Below the pieces are notes generated by a model, which searched no databases, was not told the origin of the DNA, and worked only from the letters and a program-made list of their open reading frames with translations. Both the position numbers and the translations under genes were made by a program. This document shows, one piece after another, positions 36,071 to 44,585 of a DNA stretch of 60,504 bases (positions are counted from its first letter, which is position 1; each line of letters begins with the position of its first letter). The DNA is from Tagaea sp. CACIAM 22H2 (GTDB lineage: Bacteria; Pseudomonadota; Alphaproteobacteria; CACIAM-22H2). The DNA lies in the NCBI GenBank assembly GCA_014444615.1, contig PVXE01000023.1, positions 1-60,504 on the forward strand. Direction: 5' to 3'.

Positions 36071-37396
36071 CTACACCGCCGGGGACTCGCTTGCGAGCGG
36101 GACGAACGCGACCTTCAAGGTCGCGCCGCGTCCGGCGAGCTCGGTCGCCTCCCGCCACCGCCAATCCGTCTTGGACAACGGACCGGCTGCGGCCAGCACG
36201 GCCTCGGAAGCGACGAAAGCCGCCCCAAGCGGCTTGCACAGCTTCTCGAGCCGTTCGGCGACGTTCACGGCGTCGCCGAAAACCGTGAACTCGTCGTGGC
36301 ACCCGCTGTGGAGCACGCCGCCATAGACCTCGCCAAAATGCAGCCCAACGCCGGCCGCCGGACTCGGCTCTCCACGTCTGGCGCGATCCGCGCGCCAAGC
36401 GCGTAAGGCGTCGACGATCTCAAGGCCGCATCGGACGGCCCTTTCGCAGTCGTGACCGTTCGCTCGGATGTGACCGAAAACGGCCATCACGCCATCGCCG
36501 ATGAATTTGTCGACGGTGCCGCCATGCGCGAATACTTTTCCCGTCACGATGGCTCGGTACTCGCCCAGCAATTTGGCGAGGGTTTCCGGCTCCTGCATTT
36601 CGCTCAAACCGGTGAACCCCCGCAGGTCGACGAACATGACGGCCGCTTGCCGGCGCGCCATCGCCAGCGTCTTCGGATCGGCTTGCAGACGCGAGACCAT
36701 GTCGGGCGAAAAGAACCGCGCGAGATTTCCCCTTCGCCGCTCGTTCTCGATGGCTTCCGCGAGCAACGCGTTGTGATCGCGGGTCAACAAATAGCTGACG
36801 AGCGCCGCGAAGCCGAAAGCGGCGGCGAGCGCGAATTCGAGGTAGAGGATTCGCCAATCATGCGACGATGTCCCCAGCGTCCGCATCGAGAAGAAGGACA
36901 TCGCGCCCAGCAAGGCGAGCCATCCCGCCAAAACCAGCCCCGAAAACAGCAGCACGGGACCGGGGCGCAAGGCCAACGACACCTGGGCCAGCAGCAAGAA
37001 TCCGACCGCCAGCGTCGACGCCGTCAGACTGTGATCGAAAACCTCCGCCGGCACGAACAAATGCTGGTGAAACAGCGTCACGACCAGAACGGCGTCCACG
37101 ACGACCATCGCGGTCGCGAGCCACGCCGACGAAACGCCTCGAACCGCGACGACGAGACCGCCGCCCGCGACAGCGGCGTACAGAAGGGCGGCCCCCATAT
37201 GCGGCGCCATCGCGCCCATATGCGCCGGCGCCGCGCCCCCCATCGCGCCCGCCATCAAATTCGTCACGAGCACGACGGCGGCGGCCAAGCGCAGCGCCGC
37301 GGCGCGGACGTCGTGACGCGGCCGTCGCGCGCCTTCGGTCTTTGCGGGGGTGTCGGCCAAGGGCGCCGGATGCGACGGCAAGACAGGGAGGGACAT
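36071..37396 (-). CDS. Membrane class III adenylate cyclase
   Basis: The 441-residue protein starts at ATG 37396. Residues ~25-225 hold about six membrane spans with a Met/His-rich first part (AGAMGGAAPAHMGAMAPHMG). The C-terminal catalytic domain has metal Asp in MFVDLRGFTGLSE and GDGVMAVFG, Lys in VDKFIGDG, and FTVFGDAVNVAERLE. The Lys/Thr pair suits class IIIb adenylate cyclases. The product should be cAMP, and the activity may respond to a membrane signal. It starts 33 bases after the MipA-like gene and shares its copper-type promoter (element C). A longer frame to 37699 is a shadow of MipA. Confidence 0.85.
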   Translation of the reverse strand: MSLPVLPSHPAPLADTPAKTEGARRPRHDVRAAALRLAAAVVLVTNLMAGAMGGAAPAHMGAMAPHMGAALLYAAVAGGGLVVAVRGVSSAWLATAMVVVDAVLVVTLFHQHLFVPAEVFDHSLTASTLAVGFLLLAQVSLALRPGPVLLFSGLVLAGWLALLGAMSFFSMRTLGTSSHDWRILYLEFALAAAFGFAALVSYLLTRDHNALLAEAIENERRRGNLARFFSPDMVSRLQADPKTLAMARRQAAVMFVDLRGFTGLSEMQEPETLAKLLGEYRAIVTGKVFAHGGTVDKFIGDGVMAVFGHIRANGHDCERAVRCGLEIVDALRAWRADRARRGEPSPAAGVGLHFGEVYGGVLHSGCHDEFTVFGDAVNVAERLEKLCKPLGAAFVASEAVLAAAGPLSKTDWRWREATELAGRGATLKVAFVPLASESPAV

Positions 37397-37428
37397 TCGG
37401 TCGCCTTGGCTGAAACGAGCGCCTTGCT

Positions 37429-38313
37429 TCAGAAGCGGAAGGAAAGCCCGGCGGCCGTCATGGCCTGGTTCGGGGAGCCGCGTTGCTTGACGAGCGGCGA
37501 ACTCGCCGCGTCGCCCAGCAAGCGAGTGTACCCGGTCATCGCGTCGAGCCATAGCCCGCGCCCCAGCGAATACTGTACGCCGAAGGAGACACCGGCATCC
37601 TTGAATCCGGACGACGCGGTAAAGCCGGGAAGCTGGGAGGCGCGTGCCGTGGCCGAGTCGATGCCGAACATCGTCTGCATGTAACGCTCGGACGCCCAAC
37701 CGACCTTGGTGCCGAGACGTCCCGTGAGATCCGTCGCGATTCCGAATCGATAGCCGAGCGAGAGATCGGCGAGTAGGCCTTCATGGGAGCCCGAATTGAC
37801 CGCTTGGGCGATAGCAAGGTCGGCGCTCCAAGGGCCGCGCTGGAGACCCAGGAATCCGCCGGCTTCGATCGCGCCCTTCACGGTACGGAAGCCGCGCAGC
37901 GCATCGTCGTCGCTCGACGAGCGTCCATGTCCGTATCGAACGAGCGGTCCCGCCGACAGCCGGCCGAAAGCCGTGTCGCCGAAATCGCCAAGAGCGAGCG
38001 CATCCACGCGGGCGCCGGACGCGAACGACGCCCGGAACCAATCCGAATACCCCACTTCGACGACGGGTAGCGGCTTCACGCCGTACTTCCGCGAGCCTTC
38101 GAACTTCGGCGCGAGCATCGCGGCACCGCCGATCGCGAAGTTCCATCCCGAAGCCGCAGGCCCCTCCGCCGCGGACGCCGAGCGAGGCATCGAAGGTCCG
38201 GGGGAGTGCGCCGAAGCTCGATCGGCCAATGTCAGAGCGAGAGAGGACAAGAGTCCAATGGCGAAAGCAGGCCGCAAGAGAGTCAAACGACCAATCGAGT
38301 CCGAAGCGTTCAT
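37429..38313 (-). CDS. MipA/OmpV family outer membrane protein
   Basis: A 294-residue protein with a signal peptide ending near ASAHS and a beta-barrel of the MipA/OmpV family. Signs are NFAIGGAAMLAPKFEGSRKY, the typical first strand with the Gly-Ser, and a final aromatic strand GLSFRF. MipA/OmpV proteins are outer membrane porin-like barrels, some linked to peptidoglycan enzymes and some induced by metals. It is the first gene behind element C, followed by the adenylate cyclase. It is probably induced together with the copper genes. Confidence 0.82.
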   Translation of the reverse strand: MNASDSIGRLTLLRPAFAIGLLSSLALTLADRASAHSPGPSMPRSASAAEGPAASGWNFAIGGAAMLAPKFEGSRKYGVKPLPVVEVGYSDWFRASFASGARVDALALGDFGDTAFGRLSAGPLVRYGHGRSSSDDDALRGFRTVKGAIEAGGFLGLQRGPWSADLAIAQAVNSGSHEGLLADLSLGYRFGIATDLTGRLGTKVGWASERYMQTMFGIDSATARASQLPGFTASSGFKDAGVSFGVQYSLGRGLWLDAMTGYTRLLGDAASSPLVKQRGSPNQAMTAAGLSFRF

Positions 38314-38368
38314 TTTCGTGGCACCGCGTGAGTTGGGGGATACTCCGCAGCGTTGATGCTATGTGGTC

Positions 38369-38405
38369 GTAACGCGGTCATGTCATCAGCGTAACGATTT
38401 GTTTC
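38369..38405 (-). promoter_or_regulatory. Copper-region operator/promoter element C
   Basis: The minus strand reads GAAACAAATCGTTACG, with GTTAC repeated 22 bases further on. It ends 55 bases before ATG 38313. Outside the half-sites it also shares ATGACATGA-CGCGTTACGA with element D, so these two promoters are close copies. Confidence 0.78.
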
Positions 38406-38494
38406 GAGGCGGCCATTCCACGTGCGACACGCGGAGATTCGAACCGACGGCGACGCGCAGACGAAAAGGCTGGTCTTGCCAGCGAAAGGCCGCC

Positions 38495-39409
38495 CTAGCT
38501 CGGGATTCGGTGCCCGTAGTCGAGCGGATGAACCGAGACCATCTCGGCAGCCGCGTAGAACACGAGGAGCGCGACCCAAATCTCGACACCGATCGCGAAG
38601 CGCAGGCGCGCGGACGCACCCGGCGCCCCCTCGCGGATCGCCGGCGTGAGGCGCAGCTTGTTCCACGCCGCAATCGAAAGCAGGACCAAGAACACCGTCA
38701 CCTTGGAAATGAAGGCCCAGCCGTACCAGCTTGCCGCGAGCAGGTCCCACCGCCCGATCAAATAGATCGCCGCCACCGCGCCGATCGCCGCGAGCAATGC
38801 GACCGCGCCGATCGCGACCTTCGAGAACGCGTCCATGATCGATGCGATCGAAGCGCTGTCCGAGCGTTCGCAAACGACCCTCAACGGGATCAACGATCCG
38901 ATCCAGAACGCCACGGCGACAAGATGAACCGTCGTGAAAACCGAGAGTTCCTGACGCGGGCGATAGAGCGTCGAGTGCCCCATTGCCGCATAACTCGCGC
39001 AGACGACGAAGGCGCCGATGGCCGCGACCGGCAGCGCCCAAGGCTTACGGTATGCCGCCAACAGACAGACGAGCAGCCCCCCGATCCTGAGGAAAAAGGC
39101 ATCTCCGATCCGCGACCGGCCGATCGGCGCATAGAGGTCCCAGCGCATCATGCCTTCGAACCCGTCGCGGGAGAGGACAGCGACTCGCACCGGCCAAGCC
39201 ACGAGGCTTGTCGCGACGCCCGCGACCACGAACACGACGAGCCATCGCACGACCCGCCGCCGCTCTTCTTCCCCGAGCGTGTGACCGAGCAAAACGAGAA
39301 AGAAGACCAATCCCGCCGCGCCGAGAGAGGACGCGTAATAGGCCGCACGGACGACCACCGTGATGCCGTCCCAAAGGTTCGGATCGGGCTGCAGGTATTC
39401 GATTATCAT
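38495..39409 (-). CDS. copD: Copper-resistance membrane protein CopD
   Basis: A 304-residue protein with about eight membrane spans, starting at ATG 39409 and overlapping the CopC stop codon (ATGA). CopD-family features are the His in AMGHSTLYR, the TTVHLVAVAFWIGSLIPL segment and the C-terminal SVHPLDYGH. CopD works with CopC in moving copper across the inner membrane; in Pseudomonas CopCD raises copper uptake. The longer frame to 39490 is not supported. Immediately downstream lies element C. Confidence 0.87.
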   Translation of the reverse strand: MIIEYLQPDPNLWDGITVVVRAAYYASSLGAAGLVFFLVLLGHTLGEEERRRVVRWLVVFVVAGVATSLVAWPVRVAVLSRDGFEGMMRWDLYAPIGRSRIGDAFFLRIGGLLVCLLAAYRKPWALPVAAIGAFVVCASYAAMGHSTLYRPRQELSVFTTVHLVAVAFWIGSLIPLRVVCERSDSASIASIMDAFSKVAIGAVALLAAIGAVAAIYLIGRWDLLAASWYGWAFISKVTVFLVLLSIAAWNKLRLTPAIREGAPGASARLRFAIGVEIWVALLVFYAAAEMVSVHPLDYGHRIPS

Positions 39410-39837
39410 TGACGAGTCCTCACCTCGAAGAAAGCGCGCCCGGAGATCGGATGCCCATCCGCGGAGATGGCGGCCCATTCGATCTGCCAACGGCCCGGGG
39501 CGAGCGGCGCCGTGAGTGCGACCCGTTCGATCGATGCCGCGGCGCGGAGCGTGGTGGTCGGCAGTCGAGTCTGCCGGCCGGCGGAATCGACGAGCCGTAG
39601 CGTCGTGACCTGGACGCGTTCGTTGAACTCGACGACGATCTCCGCCGGCGAGGCATCGAGCACCGCGTTCGAAGCGGGGTTCGTCCGCCTCAACTCGGAG
39701 TGCGCCGCCGCCGGCGACGCGAGCGCAATCAGGATCGCCAGCGCGCCGATCATGGCGCTCGCGAACGGCGCCGTCATCGCGTCATGTGGTCCCTGTCGCC
39801 AAGGTCGTTGGGCTCTCGTATCGATCGAAGCGTGCAT
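39406..39837 (-). CDS. copC: Periplasmic copper-binding protein CopC
   Basis: This 143-residue protein has a signal peptide ending at AAAHSELRRTNPAS, so the mature N-terminus starts at or next to the His that binds Cu(II). The second His site is in SADGHPISGRAFFEV, and the beta-barrel signature is VVEFNERVQ. There are few Met residues, suggesting a Cu(II)-only form. It is translated with CopD and follows element D by 57 bases. An in-frame ATG at M21 could also be the start, but the spacing to element D favours 39837. Confidence 0.88.
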   Translation of the reverse strand: MHASIDTRAQRPWRQGPHDAMTAPFASAMIGALAILIALASPAAAHSELRRTNPASNAVLDASPAEIVVEFNERVQVTTLRLVDSAGRQTRLPTTTLRAAASIERVALTAPLAPGRWQIEWAAISADGHPISGRAFFEVRTRQ

Positions 39838-39894
39838 CTCGAGGAACCGCGTGCTTTGGGGGGGCGAAACGTGCGGTGTTGAAGCAGGGCGATC

Positions 39895-39931
39895 GTAACG
39901 CGATCATGTCGTCCACGTAACGATTTGTTTC
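39895..39931 (-). promoter_or_regulatory. Copper-region operator/promoter element D
   Basis: The minus strand reads GAAACAAATCGTTACG, with GTTAC repeated 22 bases further on, ending 57 bases before ATG 39837 of copC. It lies in the 131-base gap between copC and the Aap-type permease gene and therefore separates the copper region from the amino-acid transport operon. Confidence 0.78.
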
Positions 39932-39968
39932 GTGACGTCATTTCACCCGCGACACTTGGGGATTTGAC

Positions 39969-41027
39969 TCAGCGGGCGTTGGCGCCGCGCCGCTCCAGAA
40001 AATCGGCGAACCGCGCGAATGCGAAGGCCAAGGCGAAATAGAGCGCGCCGATGAACAAGTAGGTCTCGGCGGAAGGCGACGGCCACGCGGGATCGGCCAA
40101 CGCCGCCTTGCCCGAGCTGATCAAGTCGAAGATTCCGACGACGAGGACCAAGCTCGTGTTCTTGACCATCACGATGATCGTGTTCGCCAGCGCGGGGATC
40201 GACACGCGGATCGCCTGCGGCAAGACGACGAGAAAATGCGTCGACCAGTATCCCAGCCCGAGCGCCGTCGCACCCTCGAACTGCCCCTTGGGGACCGCCT
40301 GCAAGCCACCGCGCACCACTTCGGCCAGGTAGGCCGCCGCGAAAATCGTCAACGCGACGAGCGCCCGGACGAATTTGTCGGGCAGCAAGGAGTCGGGGAG
40401 AAACAGCGGCAACATGATCGAGGCCACGAAAAGAAGGCTGAGCAGCGGCAGCCCCCGCACCGTTTCGATCAACAGCACGCAACCGATGCGTACGACCGGC
40501 ATGTCCGACCGTCGGCCAAGCGCCAGGAAGATCGACGCCGGAAACGCGATTCCCAGCGCGAACACGGTGAGGATCAGCGTGACCGGGAGCCCGCCCCAGG
40601 CGCTCGTCGGCACGGACGCGAGTCCGAACACGCCCCCGCCCATCAGCACGAGAACCGCCGCCATACTCGTTCCCCACACGACGGCGAGCCATTTCGTCCA
40701 GCTCGCCGGACGGACGGACATCCCCAGCAGCGTCAGAATGATCGCGCAGACGATCGCAGGGCGCCAACGCTCGTCGTAAGGATAGATGCCGAAGAGAATC
40801 TGTCCCGACTTCGCGACGACGAAGCTCCAGCACGCGCCCGCGCGGGCCTCGCAACTCGCCGGGACGGCCGGGAAAACGACGGCGTCCCAAATCGCCCACC
40901 GCAAGAATGGCGGCACGATCATGGCGGCAAAGCCGAGAAAGGCGATGGTCAGCGCCGCGTTGAGCGGGGTGCCGAAGAACGCCCGCCACGTCGCCTCGCC
41001 AAATCGCGTGGATCCGATCGGCGCCAT
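39969..41027 (-). CDS. aapM: General L-amino-acid ABC transporter permease, AapM type
   Basis: The 352-residue inner membrane protein starts at ATG 41027, two bases after the AapQ stop codon. It has the His/Glu/Gln-type ABC permease core, including the EAA-like loop EVVRGGLQAVPKGQFEGATA and LPQAIRVSIPALANTIIVMV. The long N-terminal region with several extra spans is typical of AapM. It forms the permease pair with AapQ for broad-specificity amino-acid uptake. The expected ATPase gene aapP does not follow; the next gene is copC, in the copper region. Confidence 0.86.
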   Translation of the reverse strand: MAPIGSTRFGEATWRAFFGTPLNAALTIAFLGFAAMIVPPFLRWAIWDAVVFPAVPASCEARAGACWSFVVAKSGQILFGIYPYDERWRPAIVCAIILTLLGMSVRPASWTKWLAVVWGTSMAAVLVLMGGGVFGLASVPTSAWGGLPVTLILTVFALGIAFPASIFLALGRRSDMPVVRIGCVLLIETVRGLPLLSLLFVASIMLPLFLPDSLLPDKFVRALVALTIFAAAYLAEVVRGGLQAVPKGQFEGATALGLGYWSTHFLVVLPQAIRVSIPALANTIIVMVKNTSLVLVVGIFDLISSGKAALADPAWPSPSAETYLFIGALYFALAFAFARFADFLERRGANAR

Positions 41028-41029
41028 CC

Positions 41030-42169
41030 TCAGCGCTCCACGATCGCGATGCGGCGGTTGTACCAGTTCATCAGGCTCGACAGAGCAAGGTTCAAGACGA
41101 GGAATACGCCGAGGATCATCACGATACCCTCGATCGCGTGGCTCGTCCGGTTGATGACCGTGCCCATCACCGTCATGAAATCCTGGTAGCCGACCGCGAT
41201 CGCGAGCGTCGAATTCTTGACGACGTTGATGTACTGGCTGTTCAGCGGCGGCACGATCGCGCGCAACGCTTGCGGTACGACCACCAGGCGGTAGATCTGC
41301 CCGCGACGGAGGCTGAGCGCCCGCGCGGCGTCCCATTGACCGCGCGGGATCGCGAGGATGCCGCCGCGCACGATCTCGCCGATGAACCCCGCCGTGTAGA
41401 ACGTCAAACCGACGAGGATCGTCGTCAGCTCGGGGGTTATCTGCCAACCTCCGAAGAAATTGCCGCGCCGGTACTCGGCGAACTCGACCACGATCCCGTC
41501 GGATGCCGAGAGCGCGGCCGCTCCGAGCATCAGAAGTCCGCCGGCGACGCTCGCGAGCACGAACGGCGGCCGGACGCCCGTCGCGGCCTGGCGCCACGCC
41601 GCGATGCGCGAGGCGGCGGCAACGACCACGATCCACGCGAGCGCCATCCACCAAAGCCAAGCGGCCCCTTCCCAGCGGATCGCCGGCAGCACCAACCCAC
41701 GAAGCGAAAGATGCGTGCCCGGTGCCAAATGCCAGGCTTCCGTCGACTGGGGCAGCAGCTTCCACCAAATCGAGTAGGTGAAAATCAGCAGGACGATGAC
41801 CGGCGTGTTGCGCGCGATCTCGACCCAACAACGCGCCGTGCCGCGCACGAGCGGATTCGGGCTGAGGCGGGCGATTCCGATCGCGAGTCCCAAGAACGAC
41901 GCGAAGACGACCACAAGCACCGACACGAACAGCGAGTTGGCGATCCCGACGATCGCCGCCCACCAATTCGGATCGCGCGGCGAATAAGGAAGGATCGTCT
42001 CGGCGATCTGGAATCCCGCCGGCCGGAATAGGAAATCCCAGCCGAGCGGGATTCCCTTCGCCTTTAGATTCGCGGCGGTCGCGGTTCCGACGACGTACAG
42101 CGCGGCGGCGGCGATCGCGACGACGAGGACCTGAATGGCGATCGCGCGACCCTTGGCCGTACCCAGCAT
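41030..42169 (-). CDS. aapQ: General L-amino-acid ABC transporter permease, AapQ type
   Basis: This 379-residue permease is longer than simple amino-acid permeases because it carries the N-terminal extension of AapQ (LGWDFLFRPAGFQIAETILP). Its EAA loop reads EIVRGGILAIPRGQWDAARA, followed by VVVPQALRAIVPPLNSQYIN. With AapM it forms the channel of the general amino-acid importer; AapJ delivers the substrate. A 60-base gap to aapJ and a two-base gap to aapM place all three in one operon. Confidence 0.88.
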   Translation of the reverse strand: MLGTAKGRAIAIQVLVVAIAAAALYVVGTATAANLKAKGIPLGWDFLFRPAGFQIAETILPYSPRDPNWWAAIVGIANSLFVSVLVVVFASFLGLAIGIARLSPNPLVRGTARCWVEIARNTPVIVLLIFTYSIWWKLLPQSTEAWHLAPGTHLSLRGLVLPAIRWEGAAWLWWMALAWIVVVAAASRIAAWRQAATGVRPPFVLASVAGGLLMLGAAALSASDGIVVEFAEYRRGNFFGGWQITPELTTILVGLTFYTAGFIGEIVRGGILAIPRGQWDAARALSLRRGQIYRLVVVPQALRAIVPPLNSQYINVVKNSTLAIAVGYQDFMTVMGTVINRTSHAIEGIVMILGVFLVLNLALSSLMNWYNRRIAIVER

Positions 42170-42229
42170 GCGAACATCCGGTCCGAACGATGCCCGCCGA
42201 CGCCCGGAAGGCGCCGGCGGGCGGTGACG

Positions 42230-43267
42230 TCAGTTGAAGGGAACGGGGAACATCAATCCCCCGTTCTTGTAAAGACGATTGAACTTGCGCTCGGCCTTCA
42301 GCGGGCTGCCTTGACCGAGATTGCGCTCCCAAATCTCGCCGTAGTTTCCGAGTTGCTTGATGATGTTGTACGCCCATTTGTCGTCGAGGCCGATGATTCG
42401 GCCCCATCCCGGCTCGCCGCCCAGTACGCGCTTGACTTCCGACTTCTTGGTCGTCCGCAGCATCTCGTCGACATTGGCTTGCGTGATGCCCTCGTCCTCC
42501 GCCCAGATAAGGACGTTCACCGTGTAGCGAACGATGTCGAACCATTTGTCGTCGCCGCGGGGAATCGCCAAGCCGTTCGGCTCGGTGCTGTGCCCGACAT
42601 AGAAGACCTGGTGCTCTTCGGGGTTACGGGCGGTCGACGCCCGCTGCCCCCAAGCGGCAAGGCCGTCGGTCACGTAGGTGTCGCAGCGGCCGGCGAAATA
42701 GGCGTCGCGCGCCTGGATCGTCGAGTCGAAGTAAACGCGGCGCATTTTGACGCCCGTGTGCTCCTCCTCCATTTCGTCGATCGCCTGCTCGGTCAAACTG
42801 CCGCCGCCCTGCAGGCAGACCGTGAGCCCGTTGAGATCGTTCGCCGTGCGGATGTTCGCCGATCGGCGGACGAGCAACGCGTCGTTGTCGTAGATCGTCG
42901 TGGCCACGAACCTCACGGCCATGTCGCGCGAGAACGTCCATGTCGTGGTCCGCGACAGCACGTCGATCTCGCCGGTCTGGATGGCCGGCAGGCGCTGCGC
43001 GGCGTTCAGCGGTACGAAGCGCGCCTTGGTCCGATCGCCGAAAACCGCGACCGCGACGGCGCGGCAGACGTCGGAGTCGAAGCCGAGCCATTCGCCACGC
43101 TCGTTCGGCCGCGACAGACCGGGCACGCCTTGGCTCGCGCCGCAATTCACGAAGCCGCGCTGCCTGACTTTCTCCAGAATCGACTGTGCCGAGGCTTCCT
43201 GCATCGGCACGAATGCCGCAAGCATACCGACCGTCGTCGCCGCTATCAGTCCGAGACCCCACTTCAT
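42230..43267 (-). CDS. aapJ: General L-amino-acid ABC transporter substrate-binding protein, AapJ type
   Basis: A 345-residue periplasmic binding protein from ATG 43267, with AGGAGG five bases before it. The signal peptide ends at ASAQ. The domain starts ILEKVRQRGFVNCGASQGVP; RTTTWTFSRDMAVRFV is characteristic of AapJ/BztA. It captures a broad range of L-amino acids. The sequence has two conserved Cys (NCGAS and TVCLQGGG) typical of the subgroup. It begins 32 bases after the cystathionine beta-lyase-like gene and is probably in its transcript. Confidence 0.88.
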   Translation of the reverse strand: MKWGLGLIAATTVGMLAAFVPMQEASAQSILEKVRQRGFVNCGASQGVPGLSRPNERGEWLGFDSDVCRAVAVAVFGDRTKARFVPLNAAQRLPAIQTGEIDVLSRTTTWTFSRDMAVRFVATTIYDNDALLVRRSANIRTANDLNGLTVCLQGGGSLTEQAIDEMEEEHTGVKMRRVYFDSTIQARDAYFAGRCDTYVTDGLAAWGQRASTARNPEEHQVFYVGHSTEPNGLAIPRGDDKWFDIVRYTVNVLIWAEDEGITQANVDEMLRTTKKSEVKRVLGGEPGWGRIIGLDDKWAYNIIKQLGNYGEIWERNLGQGSPLKAERKFNRLYKNGGLMFPVPFN

Positions 43268-43299
43268 CTTTTCCTCCTTTTTTCGAGAGACGCCTTCGT

Positions 43300-44505
43300 T
43301 CATCCGGCGATCTTCGACGTCGTTCGCCGTCGGGTTCGAATCGCGTCGAGCGCCGCCGCGAGATCGCGGCGAAGATCCGCCTCGTCTTCGAGCCCGATCG
43401 ACAGCCGCCAATAGATTCCCTCCGGCAACCAAGGTATCGGTGCGCGGTTTCGGCGCGGATCGCCGGGCGCGATCAGGCTATGGACGCCGCCCCAACTCGC
43501 GCCGATCTTGATCGTGCGCATCTCCGCCAGCCCGGCACGCTGCGCCTCGCGGTCGGCGGGCGGCAACAGAAGCCCGAACACGCCCGCCGCGCCCCGGTGG
43601 TCCCTTCGCCAGATCGCATGGCCCGGATGGTCGGGCACGGAGGGATGCAGAATCCGCAAAACATCGGGCCGGGACGACAGATACGCGATGAGGCTGCGCG
43701 CGGTGGCCCAGGAATGGCGCAGCCGCAGCGGCATCGTCATCAGGCCGCGCTCGCATAGGGCGCAGTCGTCGGCCGAGACGCCGTATCCCAAGACGCGCGC
43801 CGAATCCTTGAGGCGCCGAAACAGCGTCTCGTCGGAGACGGCCAACGATCCCATCACCAGATCGCCATGGCCGCCGGCATGCTTGGAGAGCGCCTGCATG
43901 GCGATGTCGACGCCGTGGTCGAGCGGACGGAACCCCAGATGCGACGCCCAGGTGTTGTCGGCGGCGGAGACGATGCCGCGCGCTTTGGCGGCCCGCGCGA
44001 TCGCGGGCACGTCTTGAACTTCGAAGGTCTGGGAGCCCGGCGACTCCATCCAAAGCATACGGACCCGGTCGTCGAGACGCTCGGCGATCGCTTCTCCGAT
44101 CTCGGGCGGATAGGGGATCGCTTCGACCCCGAGGCGTTCGAGAAGCCCGCCGAAGAACTCTTTGGCCGGTCCGTACATCGAATCCGGAAAGAGCACGCGA
44201 TCGCCGCAGCGGACAACGCTCAAGGTCGCCAACGCGATCGCGGCCAACCCCGACGGCAACACGATCGCCCGCGAACCGCCTTCGAGCGCGGCGATCCGCT
44301 CCTCCAAGGCGCGGCTGGTCGGCGTTCCGTAAAGGCCGTAGCTGTATCCGTCGTAAAGACGGCTCGCGCGCGCTTCGAAGGAGTCGAGATCGTCGAAAAC
44401 GACCGTCGACGCCCGGCGGATCGGCGTCGTGAGCGACCGGAACGCGGCGGGGTCGGGATCCCGACCCGGCGCCACGTGCTTCGTATCCTCTCCGCGATCG
44501 GTCAT
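43300..44505 (-). CDS. Cystathionine beta-lyase-like PLP enzyme
   Basis: The protein has 401 residues from ATG 44505. Cys/Met-metabolism fold-type I features include TTPIRRASTVVF, YDGYSYGLYGTPTSRALEE with the Tyr/Arg that bind PLP phosphate, LPSGLAAIALA, ADNTWASHLGFRPLDHG and the Schiff-base Lys in ALSKHAGGHGDL. It resembles MetC-type beta-lyases that cleave cystathionine or cysteine conjugates. Placement directly before an amino-acid importer suggests it acts on an imported sulfur amino acid. It is divergent from a LysR gene. Confidence 0.85.
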   Translation of the reverse strand: MTDRGEDTKHVAPGRDPDPAAFRSLTTPIRRASTVVFDDLDSFEARASRLYDGYSYGLYGTPTSRALEERIAALEGGSRAIVLPSGLAAIALATLSVVRCGDRVLFPDSMYGPAKEFFGGLLERLGVEAIPYPPEIGEAIAERLDDRVRMLWMESPGSQTFEVQDVPAIARAAKARGIVSAADNTWASHLGFRPLDHGVDIAMQALSKHAGGHGDLVMGSLAVSDETLFRRLKDSARVLGYGVSADDCALCERGLMTMPLRLRHSWATARSLIAYLSSRPDVLRILHPSVPDHPGHAIWRRDHRGAAGVFGLLLPPADREAQRAGLAEMRTIKIGASWGGVHSLIAPGDPRRNRAPIPWLPEGIYWRLSIGLEDEADLRRDLAAALDAIRTRRRTTSKIAG

Positions 44506-44585
44506 ACGCCGAAGAATACGGAACGGCTTCATGCCCGGCTATGATCTGGTTGCGGCACTCCATTCATTCTTGATATGAGCTACCG

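Noticed and set aside
36071..37396. Guanylate cyclase
   Set aside because: The Lys in VDKFIGDG and Thr in the FTVFGD segment fit adenylate-cyclase specificity better.
41028..42545. Upstream extension of the AapM frame across aapQ and the end of aapJ
   Set aside because: Only the part from ATG 41027 has permease features; the remainder is a shadow of aapQ and aapJ.
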